Shown here: piece by piece, positions 27,454 through 34,231 of the stretch | Layout: every line of letters begins with the position of its first letter | Position numbering within the stretch: the stretch's first letter is position 1 | NCBI GenBank assembly: GCA_001443375.1 | Contig: LDXM01000003.1 | Location: 76,931-140,930 of the forward strand | Direction of reading: 5' to 3' | Length of the DNA stretch: 64,000 nt | Source: Chloroflexi bacterium CSP1-4 | GTDB taxonomy: Bacteria > Chloroflexota > Limnocylindria > Limnocylindrales > CSP1-4 | Translations under genes and position numbers: made by a program | Notes under the pieces: generated by a model | Database searches by the model: none | Told to the model about the DNA's origin: nothing | The model's input: the letters and a program-made list of their open reading frames with translations, nothing else

Positions 27454-27511
27454 CTACGGGCGGATCCGATCAAGTAGTGCGCTCCTCCGCTCTCGAGGGC
27501 CCGTCAGGCGT

Positions 27512-27517
27512 GTAAGG
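27512..27517 (+). promoter_or_regulatory. -10 box of the membrane protein gene
   Basis: TAAGGT lies 8 nt before the ATG at 27526, which would give a leaderless transcript. There is no clear -35. Confidence 0.35.
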
Positions 27518-27525
27518 TTCGCCGC

Positions 27526-28353
27526 ATGTCCGCGGCCGCGTCCCCCGCGCCCACCAGGTCGGTGATCCTCGTCCGGATCGTCGACGTGCTGCGCGACATC
27601 GCCCGTGGCGGCCTTGCCGCGGCACTCGCCGGCATCGTCGTCCTCGGCCTCGGCGGACGGGTCGTCATGCGCATCGCCGCGGCCGTCAACCCGGATGCGA
27701 CCGGCCTCCGGACCGAGGCCGGCGAGGTGGTCGGCGTGGTCACTGCCCAGGGCTCGCTGGGACTGCTGGTTTTCGGCGGGCTCGCCAGCGGGATCGTCGC
27801 GGGCATCGTCTGGGTCGTCGTCTCGCCGTGGATCCCGGGGACCGGCCCGCGCCGGTGGCTCCTCGCGATGCTGGTGACCGTCGCGCTCGGGGGCTCCTTC
27901 CTCGTGCAGTCGGGCAACCCTGACTTCGTCATCCTGGGCCCGGACCTGCCGATCGTCGCCATGCTCCTGGGGCTCGTCGCTCTGTTCGGGGCCGCGGTCG
28001 CCTGGTTGGACGAGCGTATAGAGCGGAGGTTGCCCAGACCCGGTGGGAACCGGATCGTCCTGCTGCTGATCTACGGGGCGATCGCGGCCTTCGGGTTCCT
28101 GGCGGTCCCGGTCGCGCTCAGCTTCTACCTCTCGACCAGCGGGTTCGGGAGCGTGAGGCCGGGGCTCACCGGCTGGGCGCTCATCGTGGTTGGCGCGGCG
28201 ACGATGACCTGGTGGGCGGCCCGCATCGCGATGGGGCGATCTGATCGGCCGCCTGCGCTGCTCGCCATCGGCCGGATCGGCCTCGTGGCGGCGGTGCTCC
28301 TCGGCTTCGCCCACCTTGGCCCCGAGGTGGCGAAGATCGTCGCGGGGAGCTGA
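27526..28353 (+). CDS. Polytopic membrane protein of unknown function
   Basis: 275 residues with about six to seven transmembrane segments (GLAAALAGIVVLGLGGRVVM; LLVFGGLASGIVAGIVWVVV; IVAMLLGLVALFGAAVAWL; LIVVGAATMTWW). Similar hypothetical membrane proteins begin with a short cytoplasmic N-terminus and a GGRVVMRIAA segment and are common in soil Actinobacteria and Chloroflexi. No catalytic or transport motif is visible. It is the last gene before attachment-site copy E. Confidence 0.7.
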   Translation: MSAAASPAPTRSVILVRIVDVLRDIARGGLAAALAGIVVLGLGGRVVMRIAAAVNPDATGLRTEAGEVVGVVTAQGSLGLLVFGGLASGIVAGIVWVVVSPWIPGTGPRRWLLAMLVTVALGGSFLVQSGNPDFVILGPDLPIVAMLLGLVALFGAAVAWLDERIERRLPRPGGNRIVLLLIYGAIAAFGFLAVPVALSFYLSTSGFGSVRPGLTGWALIVVGAATMTWWAARIAMGRSDRPPALLAIGRIGLVAAVLLGFAHLGPEVAKIVAGS

Positions 28354-28354
28354 G

Positions 28355-28381
28355 CCGGCGGCAGACGAACGCACCCGCCGG
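28355..28381 (+). terminator. Hairpin after the membrane protein gene
   Basis: ccggcgg and ccgccgg form a perfect 7-bp stem with a 13-nt loop just after the stop codon. No T-tract is present. Confidence 0.35.
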
Positions 28382-28382
28382 G

Positions 28383-28576
28383 GAGCGTTGTGGCACGGCG
28401 TCCTTCAGGCTGGCGAGCCTTCAGGCAGGCAGCCGGGGGCCTTCGTGAGCTCAGAAGGGGAAGTGGAGCGGGAGACGGGATTCGAAACCGCGACATTCTG
28501 CTTGGGAAGTCCCGACCTCGTGAGCGTTGTAGCGTGAGCGTGGAACGGCGAGCGAAGCAGCGATAGTTAGGAGCGG
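28383..28576 (-). repeat. tRNA-Gly 3' half with both arms, attachment-site-like (copy E)
   Basis: Core 28464-28509 matches the tRNA-Gly(CCC) 3' half with one change. The plus-strand right arm (28510-28573) has the shared sequence and contains the 9-mer cgtgagcgt twice (28519-28527 and 28533-28541). On the other side gagcgttgtggcac (28383-28396) lies 81 bp from the core. The same 14-mer lies 91 and 93 bp from the cores of copy F and the intact tRNA. Confidence 0.78.
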
Positions 28577-28693
28577 CCCCGCGCCGGCGATCGCGTTGCC
28601 TTCGAGCGCCTCCTGGAGCGCTGGCTGGAGCCGTCGCTCCGGACGGCCTGCGCGATCATCGGCGACAAGGCCGACGCGCGGGACGCCACGCAG
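28571..28693 (+). pseudogene. ECF sigma-factor region 2 fragment
   Basis: In one frame the sequence reads GDRVAFERLLERWLEPSLRT then ACAIIGDKADARDATQ, the unmistakable start of sigma region 2 in ECF sigma factors. There is no start codon, and after DATQ the similarity ends, so core-binding and DNA-binding parts are absent. It starts exactly at the outer end of attachment-site copy E, which probably truncated it. Confidence 0.6.
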
Positions 28694-28894
28694 AAGGTCA
28701 AGACAGCTGAGGCGGCCTCGTCCGCTCAGGCAACGGGACCGCGTCCCTGCGCCGGCCGAAGTGCCTCGCCCGGGCTCGCAGCTCGGTGACGCTCATACCG
28801 CGTGTAGCATGGTGGCCCTGCAGGCGCTCGCCTGCCGCGGCGAACCTGGTGGAGGGCTGGCGCGGTTGACGTACCTGAAGGCGCGGTCCGGTCG
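28694..28894. other. Short gene-free stretch
   Basis: Between the sigma fragment and the P-loop gene nothing is recognised. A second copy of sequence like cgtgtagcat near 28800 is too short to interpret. Confidence 0.3.
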
Positions 28895-29566
28895 ATGACG
28901 CATGGGGCCACCGAGTCTCGGGCTGGTGACGGGCAGACGGTCGCCGTTCACGCGCATCCCGACGAGGCCGCGACGAAGCGACCGCGGCGCGATCCGATGC
29001 ACACGCTCGCCGGCTGCGAGCGGATCGTTGTCGTCGGCCGGACCGGATCAGGCAAGACAACGCTCGCTCGCGAGCTTGCCGCCGCCCTTCGAGTACCCCA
29101 CGTGGAGCTCGACTCGCTGTACTTCGGCCCGCAGTTCAGCACGGCACCCTTGGCTCTCCTGCGCGAGCGGACGAGCGCTGCGATCGCCGGCGATCGATGG
29201 GTGACCGACGGCAACAAGCGGGCGGTGCGCGACCTGGTCTGGCCCCGGGCTGACACGATCGTCTGGCTCGACTACTCCTTGGGCGTCAGCTTGTGGAGGC
29301 TCGGCAAGAGGGCTCGCTGGCGCACGTCGGAGCTCAGAGCCGAGGCGGCCAGGACCGGCCGGCGCGCCGGGCTACCCAAGCAGCTTCTGGCCGCTGCGAA
29401 AGGGGTCCTCACCGCGCTCCGATCGCACGCGGGCCAGCGCCGCGAGTACAAGCGGCTGTTCGCCGAGCCGGCGAACGAGCATCTCGCGGTGGTGCGCCTC
29501 CAGTCGCCGCGTGCCGCCCGCGAGTGGCTGGCTTGCGTCACCGCGGAGTCCACCTCGGCCTCGTAG
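28895..29566 (+). CDS. P-loop kinase-like protein (FlaR/adenylate-kinase-like)
   Basis: 223 residues from ATG 28895; an internal ATG at 28997 (MHTLAGCERIVVVG) better matches the family start. Walker A is GRTGSGKTTLA, followed by HVELDSLYFGP and DRWVTDGNKR and then VWLDYSL, a pattern shared by small adenylate-kinase-like proteins annotated as DNA topology modulation protein FlaR. A basic helical lid and C-terminal TPR-less tail follow. It presumably phosphorylates a nucleotide or small molecule; the substrate is unknown. It is the only intact gene between attachment-site copies E and F. Confidence 0.75.
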   Translation: MTHGATESRAGDGQTVAVHAHPDEAATKRPRRDPMHTLAGCERIVVVGRTGSGKTTLARELAAALRVPHVELDSLYFGPQFSTAPLALLRERTSAAIAGDRWVTDGNKRAVRDLVWPRADTIVWLDYSLGVSLWRLGKRARWRTSELRAEAARTGRRAGLPKQLLAAAKGVLTALRSHAGQRREYKRLFAEPANEHLAVVRLQSPRAAREWLACVTAESTSAS

Positions 29567-29871
29567 GTGGACGCCCCGAAGCCGCATAGCCGCCGAGCTG
29601 GATCCGCGTGCGAGGGTGATCCTGGCAGGTCGGGCGGATGCCCGCTGGCAGCCGAGGAGCATGCCCGGGCGCTCGTGGAGACGCTTCGCTCGACGCGCCC
29701 GGCGCGGCGGGGCTGACGTCGACCTCGGGCGGCGCGCCACCCAAGGCACGGCCTACGACTGACGGATCGGAGGGTGACCGATCTTGCCCAGATCCGAGGC
29801 TGCGACCCGGGTCCGCCGTGCATCAAAGACCCTTCGTCACGACGGCATCCGCGTCGCGGCAGGTCAGTCGC
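29567..29871. other. Gene-free stretch in the cassette array
   Basis: No supported gene in these 305 bp. Translation in all frames has shadow-like Arg/Pro/Ala composition. It precedes the ~264-bp repeat block that ends at attachment-site copy F. Confidence 0.35.
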
Positions 29872-30135
29872 CTGGCGCGCCCGGAGGGCCCTTGGCCCCC
29901 GACACGAACGCAGCGCAATGGACCGCGTCGCCAGTAGCTCGGGGGTCGTCGCGCGGCAGCTCACGCCCCGTGATCGCGGTCACCGCTGTCGCTGCAGGGC
30001 GAGCGGCCTCGGCTTCCTCTCTCCGCCCGATCGCCCGTCAACCCGAGCGTTGTGGCACTCGCGCGAGGCGATCCTGTACGACCACCGGGACGCCGCACCC
30101 GCAAGCAGAGCGTCGCGCTGAGCACAGAGGGGAGT
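29872..30135 (-). repeat. ~264-bp repeat block adjoining copy F (second arm)
   Basis: This block aligns over its length with 30833-31098, the sequence just outside the 3' end of the intact tRNA-Gly, at roughly 80 % identity by eye. Shared words include ctggcgcgcccggagg, gctcgggggtcgtc, gcggcagctcacgcccc and gagcgttgtggcac (30045-30058). It has no coding potential and is best read as the element-side arm of an attachment site. Confidence 0.75.
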
Positions 30136-30250
30136 TGGGAGTTGGAGACGGGAAACGAACCCGCGACATTCTGCTTGGGAAGTGCTGACCTCGTTAGCGT
30201 AGTAGCACGAGCCCGGAAGCGCGAGCGAAACTCGAGTAGTTAGAGTGTCC
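30136..30250 (-). repeat. tRNA-Gly 3' half plus arm, attachment-site-like (copy F)
   Basis: The core 30136-30182 is the tRNA-Gly(CCC) 3' half with a changed T-loop (aacga) and a slightly altered acceptor strand. It continues into the shared arm (tgctgacctcgttagcg, gagcgaaactcgagtagttagagtgtcc, read in two parts). It is the first tandem copy downstream of the intact tRNA, about 0.96 kb away. Confidence 0.78.
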
Positions 30251-30455
30251 TGATGCGTCATTCTCACCGGGTCTTCGCCGGCCCAGGTCTGGATCGGCCC
30301 GAGTTGTTGACGCCTCGTTGGACAGTCCGGGACGATGACGATCGGCGAGTCCAGGTGCCTTGACGCTGCTCAGGGGCCCCGCCCAGAATCGGGCCCTGCA
30401 CTGGGTCGGCGTCTTGGCCATAGGGCTTCGAGGCGCGCTTCCCGAAGGAGACGGC
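30251..30455. promoter_or_regulatory. Upstream region of the small barrel gene
   Basis: A TTGACG at 30360 and CAGAAT at about 30384 could form a weak promoter. No other feature is visible in these 205 bp. Confidence 0.25.
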
Positions 30456-30722
30456 ATGCCGAGGATAGTGGTTACTGCGGCGGTCAAGGATGTCGAGGCG
30501 TGGCTGAAGTTCAAGCCGGAGCTCATCGCCCAGATGTCCGCCGTCGCGTCGGACGGGACCAGTTATGTCGCGATGGATGGCAGCAACCGCGTCGCCAGCA
30601 CATGGGACGTCCCCGACATGGAGGCCTTCCAGGCGGCCCAGACCGCGGCCTCTGCCGAGATGGCGGAGGCGATGGAGCGGTATGGGATGATCCCGCCTGC
30701 GACGGTCTACATCGAGAAGTAG
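30456..30722 (+). CDS. Small dimeric alpha/beta-barrel protein
   Basis: 88 residues with an AAGGAGA ribosome-binding site. The sequence (MPRIVVTAAVKDVEAWLKFK, later YVAMDGSNRVAS and AMERYGMIPPATVYIEK) belongs to a family of short soil-bacterial proteins of ferredoxin-like fold with no proven role. A candidate for ligand binding or a stress-related monooxygenase fold, but no catalytic residues are evident. It is the only gene in the cassette between copy F and the intact tRNA, a single-gene unit about 0.6 kb long. Confidence 0.75.
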   Translation: MPRIVVTAAVKDVEAWLKFKPELIAQMSAVASDGTSYVAMDGSNRVASTWDVPDMEAFQAAQTAASAEMAEAMERYGMIPPATVYIEK

Positions 30723-30832
30723 CCGGACCCCCGGCCGGTCGCGCGGGTGCGACGACGTGTTCAGGCGACGATCGAGCCGTCACTGAGGACAAGGCCCGGC
30801 GGGCGTCGAAGCCGTTCGTGAGCGTTGTCGTT

Positions 30833-31098
30833 CTGGCGCGCCCGGAGGACTCGGGCCCACGACACCAGCGCAGCGCGCTGGACCGCGCCGTTAGTCGCTC
30901 GGGGGTCGTCACGCGGCAGCTCACGCCCCCGTCATCGCGGTCACCGCGCTCGCTGCGGGGCGAGCGGCCATGGCTTCCACTCTCCGCCCGATCGCCCCTC
31001 AACCTGAGCGTTGTGGCACGCGCGCGGAGCGGATCCTGCACGACCACTGAGATGTCGTGCGCGCAAGCAGAGTGTCGCGCTGAGCACGAAAGAGGAAG
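30833..31098 (-). repeat. ~266-bp repeat block adjoining the intact tRNA-Gly
   Basis: Homologous to 29872-30135. The motif gagcgttgtggcac occurs at 31006-31019, 93 bp from the tRNA 3' end, at almost the same distance as in copy F (91 bp) and copy E (81 bp). An additional gtgagcgttgt lies just outside at 30819-30829. These short repeated words, also present in the opposite arm, resemble arm-type recombinase-binding sites. Confidence 0.75.
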
Positions 31099-31174
31099 TG
31101 GAGCGGGAGACGGGATTCGAACCCGCGACATTCTGCTTGGGAAGCAGACACTCTGCCAGCTGAGTTACTCCCGC
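31099..31174 (-). tRNA. tRNA-Gly (anticodon CCC)
   Basis: 76 nt on the minus strand including an encoded CCA. Acceptor stem GCGGGAG/CTCCCGC, D-stem ACTC/GAGT, anticodon stem TCTGC/GCAGA with loop TTCCCAA (CCC reads GGG codons), and T-arm GCGGG-TTCGAAT-CCCGT. All stems pair. It is the only complete copy; six partial copies of its 3' half lie downstream on the same strand, which marks it as the target of repeated integration. Confidence 0.95.
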
Positions 31175-31187
31175 TCGGGAGGCCTCG

Positions 31188-31216
31188 ATACTACCATCGG
31201 TCCGACGGCGGTCCAA
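31188..31216 (-). promoter_or_regulatory. Promoter of tRNA-Gly
   Basis: On the minus strand TTGGAC (31216-31211), 17-nt spacer, TAGTAT (31193-31188), placing the transcript start about 7 nt before the tRNA 5' end. Confidence 0.6.
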
Positions 31217-31273
31217 CGCGGGACGACCGCGCGGCAACGTCCTGACACCGCCACGAAGGCGCGACGGAGCACG

Positions 31274-31627
31274 ATGCAGATACACCTCATCGAGTTCGGC
31301 CTGGTCGAGATCGACGGGCAGCGGTACGACCACGACGTCGTCGTCGAGCGGGGGCGCGTGAACCGGCGCAAGAAGAAGGCGTCGCGGCCGCTCCGCGACC
31401 GCTACGGGCACACGCCGCTCAGCCTCCTGGAGCCCATCCCCTGGGCGTGCCGCCGGCTGGTGGTCGGGACCGGCCTCGACGGCGCTTTGCCCATCGACGA
31501 GGCGGTCGTCGCGGAAGCGGCCCGTCGGGGGGTGGAGCTGGTCGCCCTGCCGACGGACGAGGCCTGCGTCCTGCTCTCGGGTGCCGATCTCCATGACACG
31601 GCAGCGATCCTGCACGTCAGCTGCTAG
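31274..31627 (+). CDS. Mth938-like domain protein
   Basis: 117 residues: IHLIEFGLVEIDGQRYDHDV, then LVVGTGLDGALPIDEAVVAEA and a GVELVALPTDEACVLL strand-helix, matching the Mth938/NDUFAF3-type fold. Bacterial members are small soluble proteins of unknown function; the eukaryotic relative is a complex I assembly factor, which should not be transferred here. It begins 100 bp after the tRNA-Gly gene on the other strand and marks the return to non-cassette DNA. Confidence 0.8.
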   Translation: MQIHLIEFGLVEIDGQRYDHDVVVERGRVNRRKKKASRPLRDRYGHTPLSLLEPIPWACRRLVVGTGLDGALPIDEAVVAEAARRGVELVALPTDEACVLLSGADLHDTAAILHVSC

Positions 31628-32152
31628 CGCCTTCCCCTGTCACGCTTACCGGCGCGTGAGATCTCGTTCGAACAGATCCCAGCGGCGACCCGCGAGGTCG
31701 CGACAATCCCGGAGCCAAGAGGATCAGAGGTGGTCGGGTACGTCACCGGTCCATCGTCGGCGCGATAGCCAAACAGACGGCGTCCACCGGGGCCGGACAG
31801 CAAAGCGCCCGCAGGAACCGGCTGTCTGCCGACTGCCGATCGGCCATCGCGATTGCTCGCGATCGTCGATCCGCCGCCGGGCCCGTGGCCGGCGGCCTTG
31901 CGGTCGTCGGTCCGGTCTCCCGGGACCGCCCCAGGGATTGCTCCCCAGGCCGGTTCGACAGTGAATGTCGGCCCCTTCGGGCAAGATTTAGAATGGACGT
32001 TCGAAGCCACCCGCACAAGGGACTTGTCCACCAACGGACGGTCCAGCCTGTCGAGTTGTCCACGAAACAAGCGGCGGGGGGGACGGAATGTGGAGAAGCC
32101 GGACTCGACGCCTTGCCGTACCGGCCCCCGGCCAACGGGTAGCGCGCGCCGA
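31628..32152. other. Intergenic stretch, nothing recognised
   Basis: 525 bp without a supported gene. Local composition is less GC-biased near 31960-32060 (a gcaagatttagaatgg segment could contain a TAGAAT box at about 31989-31994, but no gene follows it). No tRNA-derived repeat is present on this side of the tRNA. Confidence 0.4.
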
Positions 32153-32356
32153 CTACTTCGCGCGCCGCTTCGGGGCGGGGATGACCCGGGCGCTCCCGGC
32201 GGTGGGCCAGAGCGTGCTCTCGTGCCCGTCGTCCCAGAGCACCCGATAGTGCGTCCCGTAGGGGGCCACGATGACCTCGAGGATGTCGCCTTCCCGGGCG
32301 GGCTGGCCCACCTTCTCCGACTCGACGACGATCCGGTCGCGGGTCTTGCCGACCAT
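32153..32356 (-). CDS. DUF1918 domain protein
   Basis: 67 residues. The start at 32356 is fixed by a near-perfect GGAGGTGAT ribosome-binding site. The single small beta-barrel shows the DUF1918 pattern: GDILEVI, YRVLWDDGHESTLWP. Such proteins are stand-alone or C-terminal to other domains in Actinobacteria and Chloroflexi; the function is unknown. The basic tail (PAPKRRAK) is compatible with nucleic-acid binding but this is speculation. Confidence 0.88.
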   Translation of the reverse strand: MVGKTRDRIVVESEKVGQPAREGDILEVIVAPYGTHYRVLWDDGHESTLWPTAGSARVIPAPKRRAK

Positions 32357-32638
32357 CCCGATCACCTCCCTGCCCGGCATCTCGCCCCGGACCACCGCGG
32401 GCGCTCACCCGCGTGAGGTCGAGACACCGCCGAATCGTGCCACCGATGACGGCATCCGGCCAGTGCCGGCCGGCCCAGACCGATCGCGGCCAGCCGCCGC
32501 GGAAGGCGACCCCCGGCTCGCGCTCAGGCGCTGCGTGGTGGGATGAGCTGGAACCCGCTCTGGTCCTCGCGTTCGCGGTCTGCCGCGGACTCGGCTCACG
32601 GCTCGAGGCCCTACGCTGGGCCCGTGCGAGGATCCCGG

Positions 32639-34162
32639 ATGGCTCGGCGATGGATCGGCGCAGCGGCGCTGGCTGCGGCCGCCATCGCCTGCACGACGGC
32701 GACCCCGACCCCGGCCCCGACACACCAACCCTCGCCACGCGCCACCACCGCCCCCGCGCCGAGCTCCACGCTCACGGCGACGTCGAGCCCGGCCCCGTCG
32801 CCCGAACTCGTCGCGCTCGTGCCGGTCGTGGGCTTCTGGTCCACGAGGTCCACCATCGCGCGGACCGAGCTGGACGCGGCGATGGCCGGGACGAGTCGCA
32901 GCTACGTGCGGGTGCTCGTCGCCGGCACGCTGCCGGGAGCGACGGCCGCGAGCCCCGACGCGATCCGCGCCGCCGTGAACGCCGATCCACGGACGCTGGG
33001 CCTGCTCCCGGCCGGCGAAGTGACGCCGGACGTGCGTGCCCTCGCCATGGACGGCGTCGACCTGTTCGGAAACGGGCGGATTCACGAGGTCGCCGCTTGG
33101 CCGCTGCTCGTGCCGGCGGCGCCCGGCACCGACCCGCCGTCCTTCGACCCGGCCACGACGTGGACCCTGGTCGCCGGCGGCGACGTGATGCTCGACCGAT
33201 CGATCTACCGGCGCAGCGTCCTGCAGGGCAAGGGCGCGGGCTACCCCTGGGACGGGGGCTTCGCGGAGATCACGGGGCGGCGCTGCTGCACCGCGGCCGG
33301 CTACCGGCTGCCGGTCGTGCGGCGGACGGGCCACGCCGGTGCCGTGCGGGCCCTGTTCCGGGACGCCGACCTGGCCCTGGTCAACCTCGAGGGGCCGGCC
33401 GTCGAAGCCTTCCGCTGGCACCCGCATGGGCTCGTCTTCACCTTCGATCCGGCGCTCCTCGGCGGCCTGAGGGAGGCCGGCATCGACGCCGTCACGATCG
33501 GCAACAACCACATCGGCAACGCGGGCCCGAGTGGCGTCGTCGAGACGGTCCGCCACCTGGACGAGCTGGGCATCGCCCACGTCGGCGCGGGCAGGGACCG
33601 GGCAGCCGCCCATGCCCCCGCCTGGTTCGAGGTTGCCGGACAGCGGGTCGCGGTCCTCGGCTACGACGCGGTCCGGCCCTCGGGCCGCGCCGCGACGCAG
33701 CGCGCCGGCACGGCCGGTCTCGTTGCGGCCCGTTACCGGGGCGACATCGCCGCTGCCCGGAATGCCGGCGCGGACATCGTCGTGGTCCTCCCTCACTGGG
33801 GCGTGGAGTACACGGCGACTCCGACGCGGACCCAGCGGGACCACGCCCGGGCGCTCGTCGAGGCCGGTGCCACGCTCGTCCTGGGCAGCCACAGCCACTG
33901 GGCTGGCGCGATGGAGCTGATCGACGGGAGCCCGGTCCTCTATTCGCTGGGCAACCTCGTCTTCGACCTCACGCGCTCCGAGGAGACGGTCGAGGGCCTC
34001 ATCGTGGAGATCACCTTCGTGGGCGCGCGACCGGCCCAGGTCCGCCTGCACCCGACGGTCATGGTCGACCTCGTTCAGCCCAACCTGCTCGAGGCGGCCG
34101 GTGATGGCGCGGTCGTGATCGAGCGGATGCGCGAGGCCTCGGAGGCGCTCCCGAGGCGCTGA
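32639..34162 (+). CDS. CapA-family lipoprotein (poly-gamma-glutamate synthesis-like metallophosphatase fold)
   Basis: 507 residues. Lipoprotein signal AAAIAC with Cys near residue 18, then a Pro/Thr/Ser-rich linker. The CapA domain fills the second half: GGDVMLDR, ALVNLEGP, IGNNHIGNAG, VVLPHWGVEYT and LGSHSHW carry the metal-binding Asp, Asn and His residues of the calcineurin-like fold. Family members are tied to poly-gamma-glutamate or other surface-polymer synthesis, but no capB/capC is present, so a role in wall or surface-polymer turnover is the better guess. It is followed at 70 bp by an LCP gene, which also acts on surface polymers. Confidence 0.88.
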   Translation: MARRWIGAAALAAAAIACTTATPTPAPTHQPSPRATTAPAPSSTLTATSSPAPSPELVALVPVVGFWSTRSTIARTELDAAMAGTSRSYVRVLVAGTLPGATAASPDAIRAAVNADPRTLGLLPAGEVTPDVRALAMDGVDLFGNGRIHEVAAWPLLVPAAPGTDPPSFDPATTWTLVAGGDVMLDRSIYRRSVLQGKGAGYPWDGGFAEITGRRCCTAAGYRLPVVRRTGHAGAVRALFRDADLALVNLEGPAVEAFRWHPHGLVFTFDPALLGGLREAGIDAVTIGNNHIGNAGPSGVVETVRHLDELGIAHVGAGRDRAAAHAPAWFEVAGQRVAVLGYDAVRPSGRAATQRAGTAGLVAARYRGDIAAARNAGADIVVVLPHWGVEYTATPTRTQRDHARALVEAGATLVLGSHSHWAGAMELIDGSPVLYSLGNLVFDLTRSEETVEGLIVEITFVGARPAQVRLHPTVMVDLVQPNLLEAAGDGAVVIERMREASEALPRR

Positions 34163-34217
34163 CGCGGGCCGCTGCTCGCTCCCGCGCACGCCGGAGGCCC
34201 CGGTCGGGTCCCTCTGC

Positions 34218-34223
34218 TACCCT
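34218..34223 (+). promoter_or_regulatory. -10 box of LCP gene
   Basis: TACCCT lies 8 nt before the GTG start at 34232, a spacing that gives a leaderless message. No ribosome-binding site is present. Confidence 0.35.
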
Positions 34224-34231
34224 TCGCGCCC

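Noticed and set aside
23300-30182. tRNA 3' half copies as additional tRNA-Gly genes
   Set aside because: None has a D-arm or 5' acceptor strand; several have T-loop changes. They cannot fold as tRNAs.
7853-31174. Integron attC sites
   Set aside because: The repeats are not imperfect palindromes with R/L boxes, no intI gene is present, and the core clearly derives from a tRNA. A tRNA-targeted recombinase is the better explanation.
30335-31627. One long plus-strand frame running through the array, tRNA-Gly and Mth938 gene
   Set aside because: It passes through a tRNA gene and a repeat block and is in frame with the Mth938 protein only by chance; the true starts (30456 in another frame, 31274) have proper signals.
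31960-32060. rRNA-like segment (ccccttcgggcaagattt)
   Set aside because: Too short and not extended to either side in any rRNA-like manner.
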